Notes under the pieces: model-generated
Database searches by the model: none
What the model saw: the letters and a program-made list of their open reading frames with translations, nothing else
Told to the model about the DNA's origin: nothing
In this document: one piece after another, positions 26,309 through 34,881 of the stretch
Numbering within the stretch: position 1 is the stretch's first letter
Layout: every line of letters begins with the position of its first letter
Translations under genes and position numbers: made by a program
Origin: UBA10329 sp964500205
Lineage (GTDB): Bacteria > Bacteroidota > Bacteroidia > UBA10329
DNA length: 64,000 nucleotides
Direction of reading: 5' to 3'
Assembly (NCBI GenBank): GCA_964500205.1
Contig: CAZCNS010000005.1
Coordinates: forward strand, 186,001 to 250,000

Positions 26309-26337
26309 TTGTTCCGATTTTTTTGTGCCTATGTTTG
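26309..26337 (+). promoter_or_regulatory. Bacteroidota-type promoter for atpB
   Basis: TTG at 26309-26311, an 18-base spacer and TATGTTTG at 26330-26337 match the -33/-7 consensus TTG...TAnnTTTG. It lies 41 bases before the atpB start, so atpB onward can be transcribed separately from the bactofilin/AtpI genes. Confidence 0.7.
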
Positions 26338-26377
26338 CGCCCGAATTTTTGAGCAGGGGCAAATCCTTCACCACGAG

Positions 26378-27517
26378 ATGCTGAAACACAGGACTGGCAA
26401 GGCTTTCAAGGCCATCTTCACCCTCTTATCCATGCTCTCTCTGGGCCTCGGTTCGGCAGTAGCCGGAGGCGATGCTGACGGTGAGTTCAATGCCGGGGAG
26501 ATGATCATGCACCACGTCATGGATGCTCCCGACATCCATTTGATGACCATTGGTGACAAGCACATCTCCATTCCGTTGCCGGTCATCATGTGGAGCAACG
26601 AAGATGGACTCAGCATTTTCTCGACCTCAAGATTCCATCACGGTCATGCATCGTACAACAGGTATGCACTCGACCACGGCCACATCATCCGACTGAGTGC
26701 CAATAACCCGTTTTTGGAGTCAGAGCATCTTGATATTGCTGATGCTAAGAGCTTTGGATACAGTGAAGAGAGCTGGCAGGGATTCTTCAATGGCCGTCCT
26801 GCCGGGTTCATCAACATGAGCATCACCAAGACCGCAGCGGGTATCTTCATCACGGTGATTTTGATGTTCTTGGTATTCGTGAGTGTGGCCAGGGCGTATG
26901 AGCGCAACCCGAATGAGGCCCCCAAAGGTCTTCAGTCTTTCTTGGAGCCTGTCATTCTCTTCATCCGGGATGAGGTGGCCAAGCCGTCCATCGGCCCGCG
27001 CTATGAGAGCTTCCTTCCGTTCCTGTTGTCGGTGTTCTTCTTTATATGGATGGCGAATCTGTTGGGTCTCATACCGTTCATCGGAGGTTTCAATGTCACG
27101 GGCAACATCGCTGTGACCCTTGTGCTCGCGCTTTTCACCTTCTTCCTTACAACAGTGAAGGGCAACAAGAACTATTGGGCACATATTTTCGCTACTCCGG
27201 GCGTTCCTACTTGGCTGCTTCCGCTGATGGTGCCGATTGAACTCATGGGTATGCTCACCAAGCCTTTGGTGCTGTGCCTGCGTCTCTTTGCCAACATCAC
27301 GGCTGGTCACATTATCATCCTTTCGTTCATCAGTCTCATCTTCATCTTCAATGCCAAGTATGGAGCTGGAGCCGGCTATGGTGTCTCTGTAGTGTCCTTG
27401 CTCTTCGGCATTTTCATGAACACTCTTGAGATTCTGGTAGCATTCCTACAGGCATATGTATTCACGCTGCTTTCAGCCCTGTATCTCGGTGCTGCGGTAG
27501 AGGAACATCATCATTGA
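26378..27517 (+). CDS. atpB: F0F1 ATP synthase subunit a
   Basis: A 379-residue subunit a with the long N-terminal exported region usual in Bacteroidota: a signal-like segment (LLSMLSLGLGSAVAGG), then about 120 residues of His-rich extracytoplasmic sequence, then five to six helices. The essential Arg is in LCLRLFANITAGH, facing the c-ring Glu; the last helices contain LFGIFMNTLEILVAFLQAYVF. It forms the proton half-channels of F0. The ATG at 26378 gives the signal peptide; an earlier in-frame codon would lie before the promoter's start point. Followed by atpE after a 97-base leader. Confidence 0.95.
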   Translation: MLKHRTGKAFKAIFTLLSMLSLGLGSAVAGGDADGEFNAGEMIMHHVMDAPDIHLMTIGDKHISIPLPVIMWSNEDGLSIFSTSRFHHGHASYNRYALDHGHIIRLSANNPFLESEHLDIADAKSFGYSEESWQGFFNGRPAGFINMSITKTAAGIFITVILMFLVFVSVARAYERNPNEAPKGLQSFLEPVILFIRDEVAKPSIGPRYESFLPFLLSVFFFIWMANLLGLIPFIGGFNVTGNIAVTLVLALFTFFLTTVKGNKNYWAHIFATPGVPTWLLPLMVPIELMGMLTKPLVLCLRLFANITAGHIIILSFISLIFIFNAKYGAGAGYGVSVVSLLFGIFMNTLEILVAFLQAYVFTLLSALYLGAAVEEHHH

Positions 27518-27614
27518 CAAATTGCTTCAAGCCATTGGCCTTAAGCCACAAGCATTCTCGATAATCAGTAAATCAAATCAATCATCCATCCCTAACCTTT
27601 CAAACCTTTTCACA

Positions 27615-27863
27615 ATGGAAATCATTTCAATTCTTCTTGATGCAGCTTTGGCTTACCTCGGTGCTGGTATCGGTGCTGGTGTAGCTGTTATCGGTGCCGG
27701 TCTTGGTATCGGACGTATCGGTGGCACAGCCCTCGAGAGCATGGCCCGTCAGCCTGAGGCTATCGGTGACATCCGTGCGAGCATGATCGTTGCTGCCGCA
27801 CTGGTGGAAGGTGCTGCCTTCTTCGGCATCATCGTTTGCCTGCTCGTGGTACTGATGAAGTAA
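27615..27863 (+). CDS. atpE: F0F1 ATP synthase subunit c
   Basis: An 82-residue two-helix hairpin protein. Helix one is Gly/Ala-rich (LGAGIGAGVAVIGAGLGIGRIG); the polar loop is ARQPEA; helix two carries the ion-binding Glu in ALVEGAAFFGIIV. The residue after Glu is Gly, and helix one lacks the Gln used by sodium rotors, so proton coupling is expected. A long A/T/C-rich leader (27518-27614) before the start and a strong hairpin after the stop suggest special expression control of this high-copy subunit. Confidence 0.96.
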   Translation: MEIISILLDAALAYLGAGIGAGVAVIGAGLGIGRIGGTALESMARQPEAIGDIRASMIVAAALVEGAAFFGIIVCLLVVLMK

Positions 27864-27875
27864 TGAAACAGGAAC

Positions 27876-27914
27876 GGGTCTCGCCCCTGACGGTTGGTCA
27901 GGGGCGGGAGACCC
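27876..27914 (+). promoter_or_regulatory. Strong intercistronic hairpin between atpE and atpF
   Basis: Nine perfect pairs (27883-27891 with 27897-27905) plus seven more (27876-27882 with 27908-27914) separated by a two-base G bulge, loop GGTTG. No T run follows, so it is not a classical terminator. It begins 13 bases after the atpE stop. A role in protecting the atpE mRNA 3' end or reducing downstream expression is inferred from the c-ring excess required. Confidence 0.75.
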
Positions 27915-27977
27915 CGACCAACGCAGGGATGCGGCTGATTGACTGATACAACATTCACACATTAACATAAGAGAGAA

Positions 27978-28472
27978 ATGGGACTCGTAACCCCCGGTAT
28001 TGGCCTCATCATCTGGATGACCATCGCGTTTCTTGTGGTCTGGGTAGGCCTGGGCAAGCTTGCGTGGCCTTCGATCATGAAGACCATCAAAGAGCGTGAG
28101 GAGAGCATCGCCAACGCGCTGAAGTCTGCGGAAGCTGCACGCCAGGAGATGGCCAAGCTCCAGAGCGACAATGAGCGCATCCTGAAAGAGGCTTATGCCC
28201 AGCGCGATGCCATCATGAAGGAGGCCAAGGAGCTGAAGGACAAGCTTGTGAGCGATGCCAAGGAAAAGGCGCAGGTAGAGGCAGACCGTATAGTGGCAAG
28301 TGCCCGCGAGAGCATTGTAAACGAGAAGACCGCTGCAATGGCCGAGATAAAGTCGCATGTGGCGAAGCTCTCCATAGACATTGCCGAGAAAGTGCTCCGC
28401 TCAGAACTAAGCGATGCTTCGAAGCAGGAGAAGTTGATGAACGACCTGATCAGCGACATCAAGCTCAACTGA
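27978..28472 (+). CDS. atpF: F0F1 ATP synthase subunit b
   Basis: A 164-residue peripheral-stalk subunit. One N-terminal membrane helix (GIGLIIWMTIAFLVVWVGLG) is followed by a long amphipathic coiled coil (about residues 35-150) rich in Glu, Lys and Ala, e.g. REESIANALKSAEAARQEMA. It dimerises and links F0 to F1 through the delta subunit. Single copy; no b' gene is present. The ATG follows GAGAGAAA, one of the few purine-rich leaders here. Its stop is one base before atpH. Confidence 0.95.
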   Translation: MGLVTPGIGLIIWMTIAFLVVWVGLGKLAWPSIMKTIKEREESIANALKSAEAARQEMAKLQSDNERILKEAYAQRDAIMKEAKELKDKLVSDAKEKAQVEADRIVASARESIVNEKTAAMAEIKSHVAKLSIDIAEKVLRSELSDASKQEKLMNDLISDIKLN

Positions 28473-28473
28473 T

Positions 28474-29028
28474 ATGCAGGATTCAAGGGTAGCCTTACGT
28501 TATGCCAAGTCGTTCCTGAGCCTTGTGGCCGGGACAGATGGTCTGGAGCAGGCTTATGTCGACATGTGTCTTATTGACGGGTCTGTGCGTGCAAGCCGTG
28601 ACCTGCGTATCATGCTGTCAAGCCCGATAATCAGTGCCGACCGCAAATTGGCCGTGTTGAAGAAGGTGTTCACGGAGCTAAGCCGCCCTACGGAGCTGTT
28701 TCTTGAACTGCTGACGAAGAAAGGACGTGAAGGCTCGCTCGGTGCGGTGGCCACAAGTTTCATCGGTCAGTACAAGAAGATGAAGGGCATTACCACCGCC
28801 AAGGTGGTGTCTGCCGCAGTACTGACAGACGATGCCCGCCAACGTGTGCTTGACATCGTTAGCAAAGAAGTGGGCGGGTCAGTCGAGCTGGAACTGTCGG
28901 TTGATCCCGAGCTCATCGGTGGCTTCATACTGTCGGTGGGCGATCAGCAGATGGACACGAGCATTCTGAGCAGGATGAATACCATGCGGCAGGAGATGGG
29001 TGCAAATCTCTACGTCAAGAAACTCTGA
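28474..29028 (+). CDS. atpH: F0F1 ATP synthase subunit delta
   Basis: A 184-residue OSCP/delta subunit. The N-terminal helical bundle starts RVALRYAKSFLSLV, and the C-terminal domain has the conserved LELSVDPELIGGFILSVGDQQMDTSI. It joins the peripheral stalk to the top of F1. Start ATG at 28474 is separated by a single base from the atpF stop, so translation is coupled. Confidence 0.95.
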   Translation: MQDSRVALRYAKSFLSLVAGTDGLEQAYVDMCLIDGSVRASRDLRIMLSSPIISADRKLAVLKKVFTELSRPTELFLELLTKKGREGSLGAVATSFIGQYKKMKGITTAKVVSAAVLTDDARQRVLDIVSKEVGGSVELELSVDPELIGGFILSVGDQQMDTSILSRMNTMRQEMGANLYVKKL

Positions 29029-29076
29029 GTCGACCTACTCAGCAATATCACAACAGATAAATTAACAAGAGTTACA

Positions 29077-30651
29077 ATGGCCAGTATCAATCCAGCGGAG
29101 ATATCCGCAATCCTCAGGGAACAGCTTGCAGGCATCAAGACCGAGGCAGAGCTTCAGGAAGTAGGAAGCGTGCTACAGGTAGGTGACGGTATCGCCCGTC
29201 TTTATGGCCTGAGCAATGTGCAGTCGGGCGAGCTTATCGAGTTTGACAACGGCACCCGCGGCATCGTTTTGAACCTGGAGGAAGACAATGTGGGCGCTGT
29301 ACTTCTTGGTGCGTCAACCGGCATCAAGGAGGGTAGCACTGCCAAGCGTACAGGTCAGATCGCCTCCATCAAGGTGGGCGAGGGCATGCTGGGTCGCGTG
29401 GTCAACACGCTTGGTGAGCCTATCGATGGCAAAGGCCCTATCGGTGGCGACCTCTATGACATGCCATTGGAGCGCAAGGCGCCTGGTGTTATCTACCGTC
29501 AACCGGTGAATGAACCGTTGCAGACAGGTATAAAGGCGATTGATGCGATGATTCCGATCGGTCGTGGACAGCGTGAGCTTGTGATCGGTGACCGCCAAAC
29601 AGGTAAGACTGCCGTGTGCATCGACACCATCATCAATCAGAAGGAGTTCTTTGACGCTGGAAAGCCAGTGTTCTGCATCTATGTGGCCATCGGACAGAAA
29701 GGTTCTACGGTTGCGGGCATCGTTAAAACGCTGGAAGAGGCAGGCGCCATGGCTTACACCGTTGTGGTTGCGGCTACGGCATCGGACCCTGCTCCGCTGC
29801 AGTTCTACGCGCCTTTCTCAGGTGCTGCCATCGGGGAGTTCTTCCGCGACACAGGCCGTCCCGCACTCATCGTATATGATGACCTCTCGAAACAGGCGGT
29901 GGCCTACCGTGAGGTTTCTCTGCTGCTGCGCAGACCTCCCGGACGCGAGGCTTACCCCGGTGACGTTTTCTACTTGCACAGCCGTCTGCTTGAGCGTGCC
30001 GCCAAGGTGATCGCGGACGATAGCATTGCGCAAAACATGAACGACCTGCCTCCTTCTTTGAAGGGCATGGTGAAAGGTGGAGGTTCGCTCACCGCACTGC
30101 CCATCATCGAGACGCAAGCGGGTGACGTATCGGCCTACATCCCGACCAACGTGATTTCCATCACAGACGGGCAGATCTTCCTTGAGTCCAACCTTTTCAA
30201 CTCAGGTGTGCGTCCCGCGATCAACGTAGGTATCTCGGTATCACGTGTGGGAGGTTCGGCACAGATCAAGTCGATGAAGAAGGTGGCAGGTACCCTGAAA
30301 CTCGATCAGGCGCAATACCGTGAACTGGAAGCGTTCTCCAAGTTCGGTTCAGACCTCGATGCCGCTACCAAGAACGTACTTGAGAAAGGCAAGCGCAACG
30401 TGGAGATCCTGAAGCAGGGCCAGTACTCGCCAGTTTCGGTGGAGAAGCAGGTAGCGATCCTTTACCTCGGCACAAAGGGTCTGCTCCGCAGCATCCCGGT
30501 CGATAAAGTGCGTGCGTTCGAGGCTGAGTATCTGGATTTCCTGGATGCCAAGCACCGCGATACGCTCGATCAGATCAAGGCGGGCAAGATCGATGACAGC
30601 ATCACTTCTGTCCTTGAGCAGGTGGCGAAGGAGCTGGGGGCGAAGTATTAA
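29077..30651 (+). CDS. atpA: F0F1 ATP synthase subunit alpha
   Basis: A 524-residue non-catalytic nucleotide-binding subunit of F1. The N-terminal beta-barrel is followed by the P-loop GDRQTGKTAV (about residues 170-179), the alpha-subunit signature with the arginine finger in PAINVGISVSRVGGSAQ, and the C-terminal helical domain. Length and order are standard. A 99-base spacer with repeated CAATCATCAAT words separates it from atpG. Confidence 0.97.
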   Translation: MASINPAEISAILREQLAGIKTEAELQEVGSVLQVGDGIARLYGLSNVQSGELIEFDNGTRGIVLNLEEDNVGAVLLGASTGIKEGSTAKRTGQIASIKVGEGMLGRVVNTLGEPIDGKGPIGGDLYDMPLERKAPGVIYRQPVNEPLQTGIKAIDAMIPIGRGQRELVIGDRQTGKTAVCIDTIINQKEFFDAGKPVFCIYVAIGQKGSTVAGIVKTLEEAGAMAYTVVVAATASDPAPLQFYAPFSGAAIGEFFRDTGRPALIVYDDLSKQAVAYREVSLLLRRPPGREAYPGDVFYLHSRLLERAAKVIADDSIAQNMNDLPPSLKGMVKGGGSLTALPIIETQAGDVSAYIPTNVISITDGQIFLESNLFNSGVRPAINVGISVSRVGGSAQIKSMKKVAGTLKLDQAQYRELEAFSKFGSDLDAATKNVLEKGKRNVEILKQGQYSPVSVEKQVAILYLGTKGLLRSIPVDKVRAFEAEYLDFLDAKHRDTLDQIKAGKIDDSITSVLEQVAKELGAKY

Positions 30652-30750
30652 TTCAATTGGCAATCAGCATTGCTTTGAGTCGGATTGCCACAGCCAATGT
30701 GAAATCGACAATCTGCAATCATCAATCATCAATCTGCAATAATCAATTGA

Positions 30751-31617
30751 ATGGCCGGCCTTAAGGAAGTTCGCGAAAGGATCACCTCGGTATCTTCTAC
30801 CAAGCAGATTACTTCTGCCATGAAGATGGTATCGGCAGCCAAGCTCCGCAGGGCTCAGGATGCCATTACCAGGATGCGTCCGTATGCGGGCAAACTGAAG
30901 GAGATATTGGAGAACGTGAGCGCCACAGTAGATCCGAGTGAAGGGGGTGTTTACGCTGTGGAGCGCGAGGTTTCGTCAGTGCTGCTCATTACCGTCTCTT
31001 CCAACCGCGGTCTGTGCGGTGGCTTCAATGCCAACATCAGCAAGTCGGCCATGAAGGCCATTCAAGAGGAGTACGCAGGCAAGAAACTGACCGTCCTGCC
31101 CATCGGTAAGAAGGCCGGAGAATTCCTCAAACGCAGAGGGCTGGAGGTGCTCGCTGCCCATAATGATGTTTTTGACGATTTGAAATTTGAGGGCATTGCC
31201 CCCATTGCGGAGCGCGTGATGCAGGATTTCGCCAATGGCACCTACGACCGCGTGGACGTTATCTACAATGAGTTCGTGAACGCGGCCAGCCAAGTGGTCA
31301 ACAGAGAGCAGTTTCTTCCAGTGCGGCCTCCCCAGCAAACAGCCTCATCTTCTGCGGAATACATCTTTGAGCCTTCAAAGGCAGAGATCGTGCAGGATCT
31401 GATTCCACGTTCCTTGAAAACGCAGCTTTACAAGGCGGTGCTTGACAGCTATGCCTCTGAGCATGGAGCGCGCATGACCGCCATGCACAAGGCCACTGAC
31501 AATGCCACCGAACTGCTCAAGCAGCTCAAGCTGACCTATAACAAGGCAAGGCAGGCGTCTATCACCAACGAGATCCTGGAGATCGTAGGCGGTGCAGCGG
31601 CTCTCGAAGAGGCGTAA
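30751..31617 (+). CDS. atpG: F0F1 ATP synthase subunit gamma
   Basis: A 288-residue central-shaft subunit: N-terminal helix AGLKEVRERITSVSSTKQIT, a Rossmann-like middle with SSNRGLCGGFNANI, and the C-terminal coiled-coil helix ending TKARQASITNEILEIVGGAAAL-type sequence. It turns inside the alpha-beta ring. It is the last gene of this cluster; atpD and atpC are absent, as in other Bacteroidota where beta and epsilon sit at a separate locus. It ends at a convergent hairpin. Confidence 0.97.
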   Translation: MAGLKEVRERITSVSSTKQITSAMKMVSAAKLRRAQDAITRMRPYAGKLKEILENVSATVDPSEGGVYAVEREVSSVLLITVSSNRGLCGGFNANISKSAMKAIQEEYAGKKLTVLPIGKKAGEFLKRRGLEVLAAHNDVFDDLKFEGIAPIAERVMQDFANGTYDRVDVIYNEFVNAASQVVNREQFLPVRPPQQTASSSAEYIFEPSKAEIVQDLIPRSLKTQLYKAVLDSYASEHGARMTAMHKATDNATELLKQLKLTYNKARQASITNEILEIVGGAAALEEA

Positions 31618-31619
31618 AC

Positions 31620-31649
31620 CACAGGAAATCCGTTACAGGGATTTCTGTG
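31620..31649 (+). terminator. Hairpin between convergent atpG and hldE
   Basis: Eleven pairs with one bulged G (31620-31631 with 31639-31649) sit 2 bases after the atpG stop and 8 bases before the hldE stop. The T content after it is weak on both strands, so it may be a modest bidirectional terminator. Confidence 0.5.
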
Positions 31650-31657
31650 TTCAAAGT

Positions 31658-33028
31658 TTATCCTTCCAGAATACGGGTTGTGGAAATCCCATCCACCATG
31701 TTCACGGTGTGAACCTCATGCACGAGGTCTGCACCCACTATGTCTAACTTGGCGTATTCCCCGCCTTTCACCAGCACCTGCGGTCTCAGTTCGCTGATGA
31801 GCTCATAAGGAGTGTCTTCATCGAAAATGAGAACGTGGGAGACCTCTGGAAGGGATGAGAGCACCATGGCCCTGACCTTCTCGCTGTTGACGGGTCTGGA
31901 GGGGCCCTTGAGTCTGCGCACGGAGCTGTCGCTATTGATGGCCACCACCAGCACATTGCCCAAGGCGGCTGCCTGACGTAGCAATTGCCTGTGTCCGGCA
32001 TGGAGCACATCGAAGCAACCGTTGGTGAACACCACGCGCTTTCCGGAGAGGCGCTCTTTGAGCAGTGAGGAATCCTTTCTCTCCACAAGCTTCCGGTCAT
32101 TGGCCAGGGCCGACTTCAGCTCATCGCTGCTGACGGTGGCAGTGCCGCGTTTGCCCACTGCTATTCCGGCTGCAACATTGGCGTGTAGGGCACTTGTGGG
32201 CAGTGAATGCCCTAAGCTCAACATCACACCGAGGGTGGCCAGAACGGTATCTCCGGCCCCGCTTACGTCATAAACCTCGCGGGCGCGGGCGGGGATGTTG
32301 AGCACCGTATCATCCGATAGCAATGTCATGCCAGCGGCCGATCGGGTCACGAGCAGTTGTTGCACTGCGCATTGTTGCATCATCTGCCTCGCGGCAGTTA
32401 CCACAGTTGCGTCATCGTTGGCAATTTTCCGTCCGGCAGCGTCCTCAAGTTCTTTCAGGTTGGGAGTGATCAGGGCTGCCGGCCCATAAGCTGACCAGTC
32501 TGTGCGCTTGGGGTCCACCACCACCTTGATACTGTTGGAAGTAGCCCATGCGTTGAGCATTGCGAGCACCTCATCGCTCACGGTTCCCTTGGCATAGTCC
32601 GATATCAACAACACGTTCACCTTGTCGGCAAGGCCAGTGAGCAGCGCTGAAAGGACATCAAGCACATTTTTTTCCCAAGCGAAAGGAGATTCGTGGTCAA
32701 ACCTTACGATCTGCTGACCACTCACCACCCTTGTTTTGGTCACCGTGCGAGTAGCATAGGGTTGCAAGTGGCAGGTGATGCCCAGTGCTTGGCATTTCTT
32801 ACTGAGGACGGCAGCAGCGGGGTCATTGCCCACCAGACCGATGAGAATGGCCGCACCGCCCAGTGCCGCCACATTGGCCGCCACATTGGCCGCTCCGCCA
32901 GGTGTTGACCATTCGCCTGTGACGCGCACCACAGGCACCGGGGCCTCAGGACTCATGCGGTCCACAATGCCCGACACGTAATGGTCGAGCATCACGTCAC
33001 CGAAAACGAGTATCTGGTTCTTTTTCAT
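31658..33028 (-). CDS. hldE: Bifunctional heptose-7-phosphate kinase / heptose-1-phosphate adenylyltransferase
   Basis: A 456-residue two-domain enzyme of ADP-heptose synthesis for LPS. The N-terminal PfkB/ribokinase domain (about residues 1-310) has the catalytic DVSGAGDT motif. The C-terminal nucleotidyltransferase (about 325-456) has FTNGCFDVLHAGH and a late NSDSSVRRLKG. The product is ADP-D-glycero-D-manno-heptose in the cytoplasm, after a separate GmhB step. It is 7 bases behind cysN and thus the last gene of the sulfate-activation operon. Linkage of heptose and PAPS genes would suit a sulfated surface glycan; this is an inference. Confidence 0.95.
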   Translation of the reverse strand: MKKNQILVFGDVMLDHYVSGIVDRMSPEAPVPVVRVTGEWSTPGGAANVAANVAALGGAAILIGLVGNDPAAAVLSKKCQALGITCHLQPYATRTVTKTRVVSGQQIVRFDHESPFAWEKNVLDVLSALLTGLADKVNVLLISDYAKGTVSDEVLAMLNAWATSNSIKVVVDPKRTDWSAYGPAALITPNLKELEDAAGRKIANDDATVVTAARQMMQQCAVQQLLVTRSAAGMTLLSDDTVLNIPARAREVYDVSGAGDTVLATLGVMLSLGHSLPTSALHANVAAGIAVGKRGTATVSSDELKSALANDRKLVERKDSSLLKERLSGKRVVFTNGCFDVLHAGHRQLLRQAAALGNVLVVAINSDSSVRRLKGPSRPVNSEKVRAMVLSSLPEVSHVLIFDEDTPYELISELRPQVLVKGGEYAKLDIVGADLVHEVHTVNMVDGISTTRILEG

Positions 33029-33035
33029 CGGAGCA

Positions 33036-34319
33036 TCACACGATCATTCCGGCCCCTACAGTGTTGTTGGTGGCCTCGTCTATGATGATGAGGCTACCTG
33101 TGGTGCGGTTCTTTCTGTAGCTGTCGAAGAATAGGGGCGAAGTGGTGCGCAAGCGTATGCGTCCGATGTCGTTGAGTCCGATGGATGTATCGCCTTCCGT
33201 TTTCTGTAAATTGTTGATATCCATCTTGTAAGTCACCTCCTTGATGATGCAACGGGCCTCCTTGGTGGTGTGGCGCAGGGCGTATTTCCCACCGATCTGT
33301 AGAGGCTTGTCGCTCATCCAGCATACCATCAGGTCGATGTCTTGCTCCTCGTTAGGACGGTTATTCACTTTTACCAGCATATCACCACGGCTGATGTCTA
33401 TCTCGTCCTCCAATGTCATGGTCACCGACATGGGTGCGAACGCCTCTGCCATCGGCACTCCGTTCAGCTCGATGGCCTTGATGCGCGATGTGAAACCGGA
33501 GGGCAACACGGCCACCTCGTCCCCGGGCCGGAAGATTCCACCTGATACCCGTCCTGCATAGCCCCTGTAGTCGTGGAACTCGGTTTTCATGGGCCGTATC
33601 ACATATTGCACCGGGAAACGCGAGTCGATGAGGTTGTGGTCGCTGCCGATATGTACGTTCTCCAGGATGTGCATCAAGGTGGAACCCTTGTACCAGTCCA
33701 TTTTGGTAGAGCGGTCCACCACGTTATCACCCATCAGCGCACTGATAGGCACATAATGCACGTCCTTGATGGCCAGTTTGGCGGAGAAATGCTCGAAGTC
33801 GTTGCGCACCTTCTCGAAAGCCTCCTCGCTGAAATCAACAAGATCCATCTTGTTCACGCACACCACCACATGCGGTATCTGCAGCAGTGATGCGATGTAG
33901 GCGTGGCGCTTGGTCTGCTCTATCACCCCTTTGCGGGCATCCACGAGGATGATGGCGAGGTTGGCCGTACTGGCCCCGGTCACCATGTTGCGGGTGTACT
34001 GGATGTGACCGGGAGTGTCTGCAATGATGAACTTGCGCTTGGGCGTGGCGAAATAGCGGTAGGCCACATCTATGGTGATGCCCTGCTCACGCTCGGCCCG
34101 CAGACCGTCCGTTAGTAGCGCGAGGTTCACATGCTCCTCACCCTTCTTGGCACTGGCCTGCTCGATGGCCTCCATCTGGTCTGCGAAGATCGACTTGCTA
34201 TCATACAGCAGCCTGCCGATGAGGGTGCTCTTGCCATCATCCACACTTCCTGCCGTGGTGAACCGCAGCAGTTCCATGTTCAAGAAGCCTTGATGGTCAG
34301 TGGTCTGTTGTGTTGTCAT
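33036..34319 (-). CDS. cysN: Sulfate adenylyltransferase subunit 1 (GTPase)
   Basis: A 427-residue EF-Tu-like GTPase: G1 GSVDDGKST (about residues 24-32), G3 ADTPGHIQ, G4 VNKMDL, then two beta-barrel domains. With CysD it forms APS from sulfate and ATP, driven by GTP. The length matches CysN without a fused CysC domain, and a separate cysC lies upstream in the operon. Between cysD and cysN sit a GxxExxY gene and repeat copies, which is not the usual compact order. The start is ATG 34319. Confidence 0.95.
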   Translation of the reverse strand: MTTQQTTDHQGFLNMELLRFTTAGSVDDGKSTLIGRLLYDSKSIFADQMEAIEQASAKKGEEHVNLALLTDGLRAEREQGITIDVAYRYFATPKRKFIIADTPGHIQYTRNMVTGASTANLAIILVDARKGVIEQTKRHAYIASLLQIPHVVVCVNKMDLVDFSEEAFEKVRNDFEHFSAKLAIKDVHYVPISALMGDNVVDRSTKMDWYKGSTLMHILENVHIGSDHNLIDSRFPVQYVIRPMKTEFHDYRGYAGRVSGGIFRPGDEVAVLPSGFTSRIKAIELNGVPMAEAFAPMSVTMTLEDEIDISRGDMLVKVNNRPNEEQDIDLMVCWMSDKPLQIGGKYALRHTTKEARCIIKEVTYKMDINNLQKTEGDTSIGLNDIGRIRLRTTSPLFFDSYRKNRTTGSLIIIDEATNNTVGAGMIV

Positions 34320-34333
34320 CAGCGGATTGTCAG

Positions 34334-34413
34334 CAGCGAATTACGAATTGTTACGAATATACGAATGGGGGTGCATCAGCGAATTACGAATTCACACGAA
34401 TGTACGAATGGGG
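34334..34413 (+). repeat. ACGAAT-rich repeats R1 and R2 (tandem, 37 bases each)
   Basis: R1 at 34334-34370 and R2 at 34377-34413 differ at about four of 37 positions. Each reads GCGAATTACGAAT, a few variable bases, ACGAAT, two bases, then ACGAATGGGG. They stand between cysN and the GxxExxY gene, in the opposite orientation to R3 on the other side of that gene. Confidence 0.85.
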
Positions 34414-34431
34414 TATCATCCACTGTTTTCA

Positions 34432-34832
34432 CTAGGGCGAAAGGGTGTTGAGCACTCGCTTGTGTCTTACTCCTTCTGTGCCGAAATTGATGATGATTCC
34501 AAGTTGCTTTTGTCCCCAAGTCAAGTACTTGTACACCTGCTCTATGTTCTGTCTGGAGAAATGATTGCTTTTCTTCAACTCGACAACAACCTCATTTTCA
34601 ATCAGAAAGTCCACGAATCCACGCCCGACCACCTCGCCTTGAAACATCACCGGGAAATGAGCTTGTTCTGTGAATTTGATTCTCTTTTTTTCAAGGCTAT
34701 GGCGTACGCTCTTTGGTAAACTACCTCTGGATGGCCTGGACCCAGCTCGTTGTGAACATCGAATGCAGCACCCACAATCTCATAACTGAGCTCTGCAAAC
34801 AACAGATCGTTCCTATTCACAACCCTTCCCAT
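34432..34832 (-). pseudogene. GxxExxY-family protein, frameshifted in an A7 run
   Basis: Two frames encode one GxxExxY protein (PD-(D/E)XK nuclease-like fold). Frame one gives ELSYEIVGAAFDVHNELGPGHPEVVYQRAYA, containing the family's G-x-x-E-x-x-Y (GHPEVVY), and runs off frame after ALKK. Frame two continues with QGEVVGRGFVDFLIENEVVV, ELKKSN (the D-x-L...E-x-K nuclease-like motif), and QVYKYLTWGQKQLGIIINFG. The junction is seven A residues on the minus strand (T run 34685-34691); eight would restore one 134-residue frame. An ATG at 34871 adds 13 residues. It could be a dead gene, phase-variable, or use slippage. It interrupts the cysD-cysN order. Confidence 0.85.
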
Positions 34833-34881
34833 GTCCTTATTGCGAAGACTAATGGGCTCAGTTAATCGCAAAGCGTGCCTT

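Noticed and set aside
27876..27914. Terminator between atpE and atpF
   Set aside because: No T run follows, and the downstream genes belong to the same complex.
34334..34413. R1/R2 as a CRISPR array
   Set aside because: Only two units with six bases between them, internal ACGAAT repetition, inverted copies nearby, and no cas genes.
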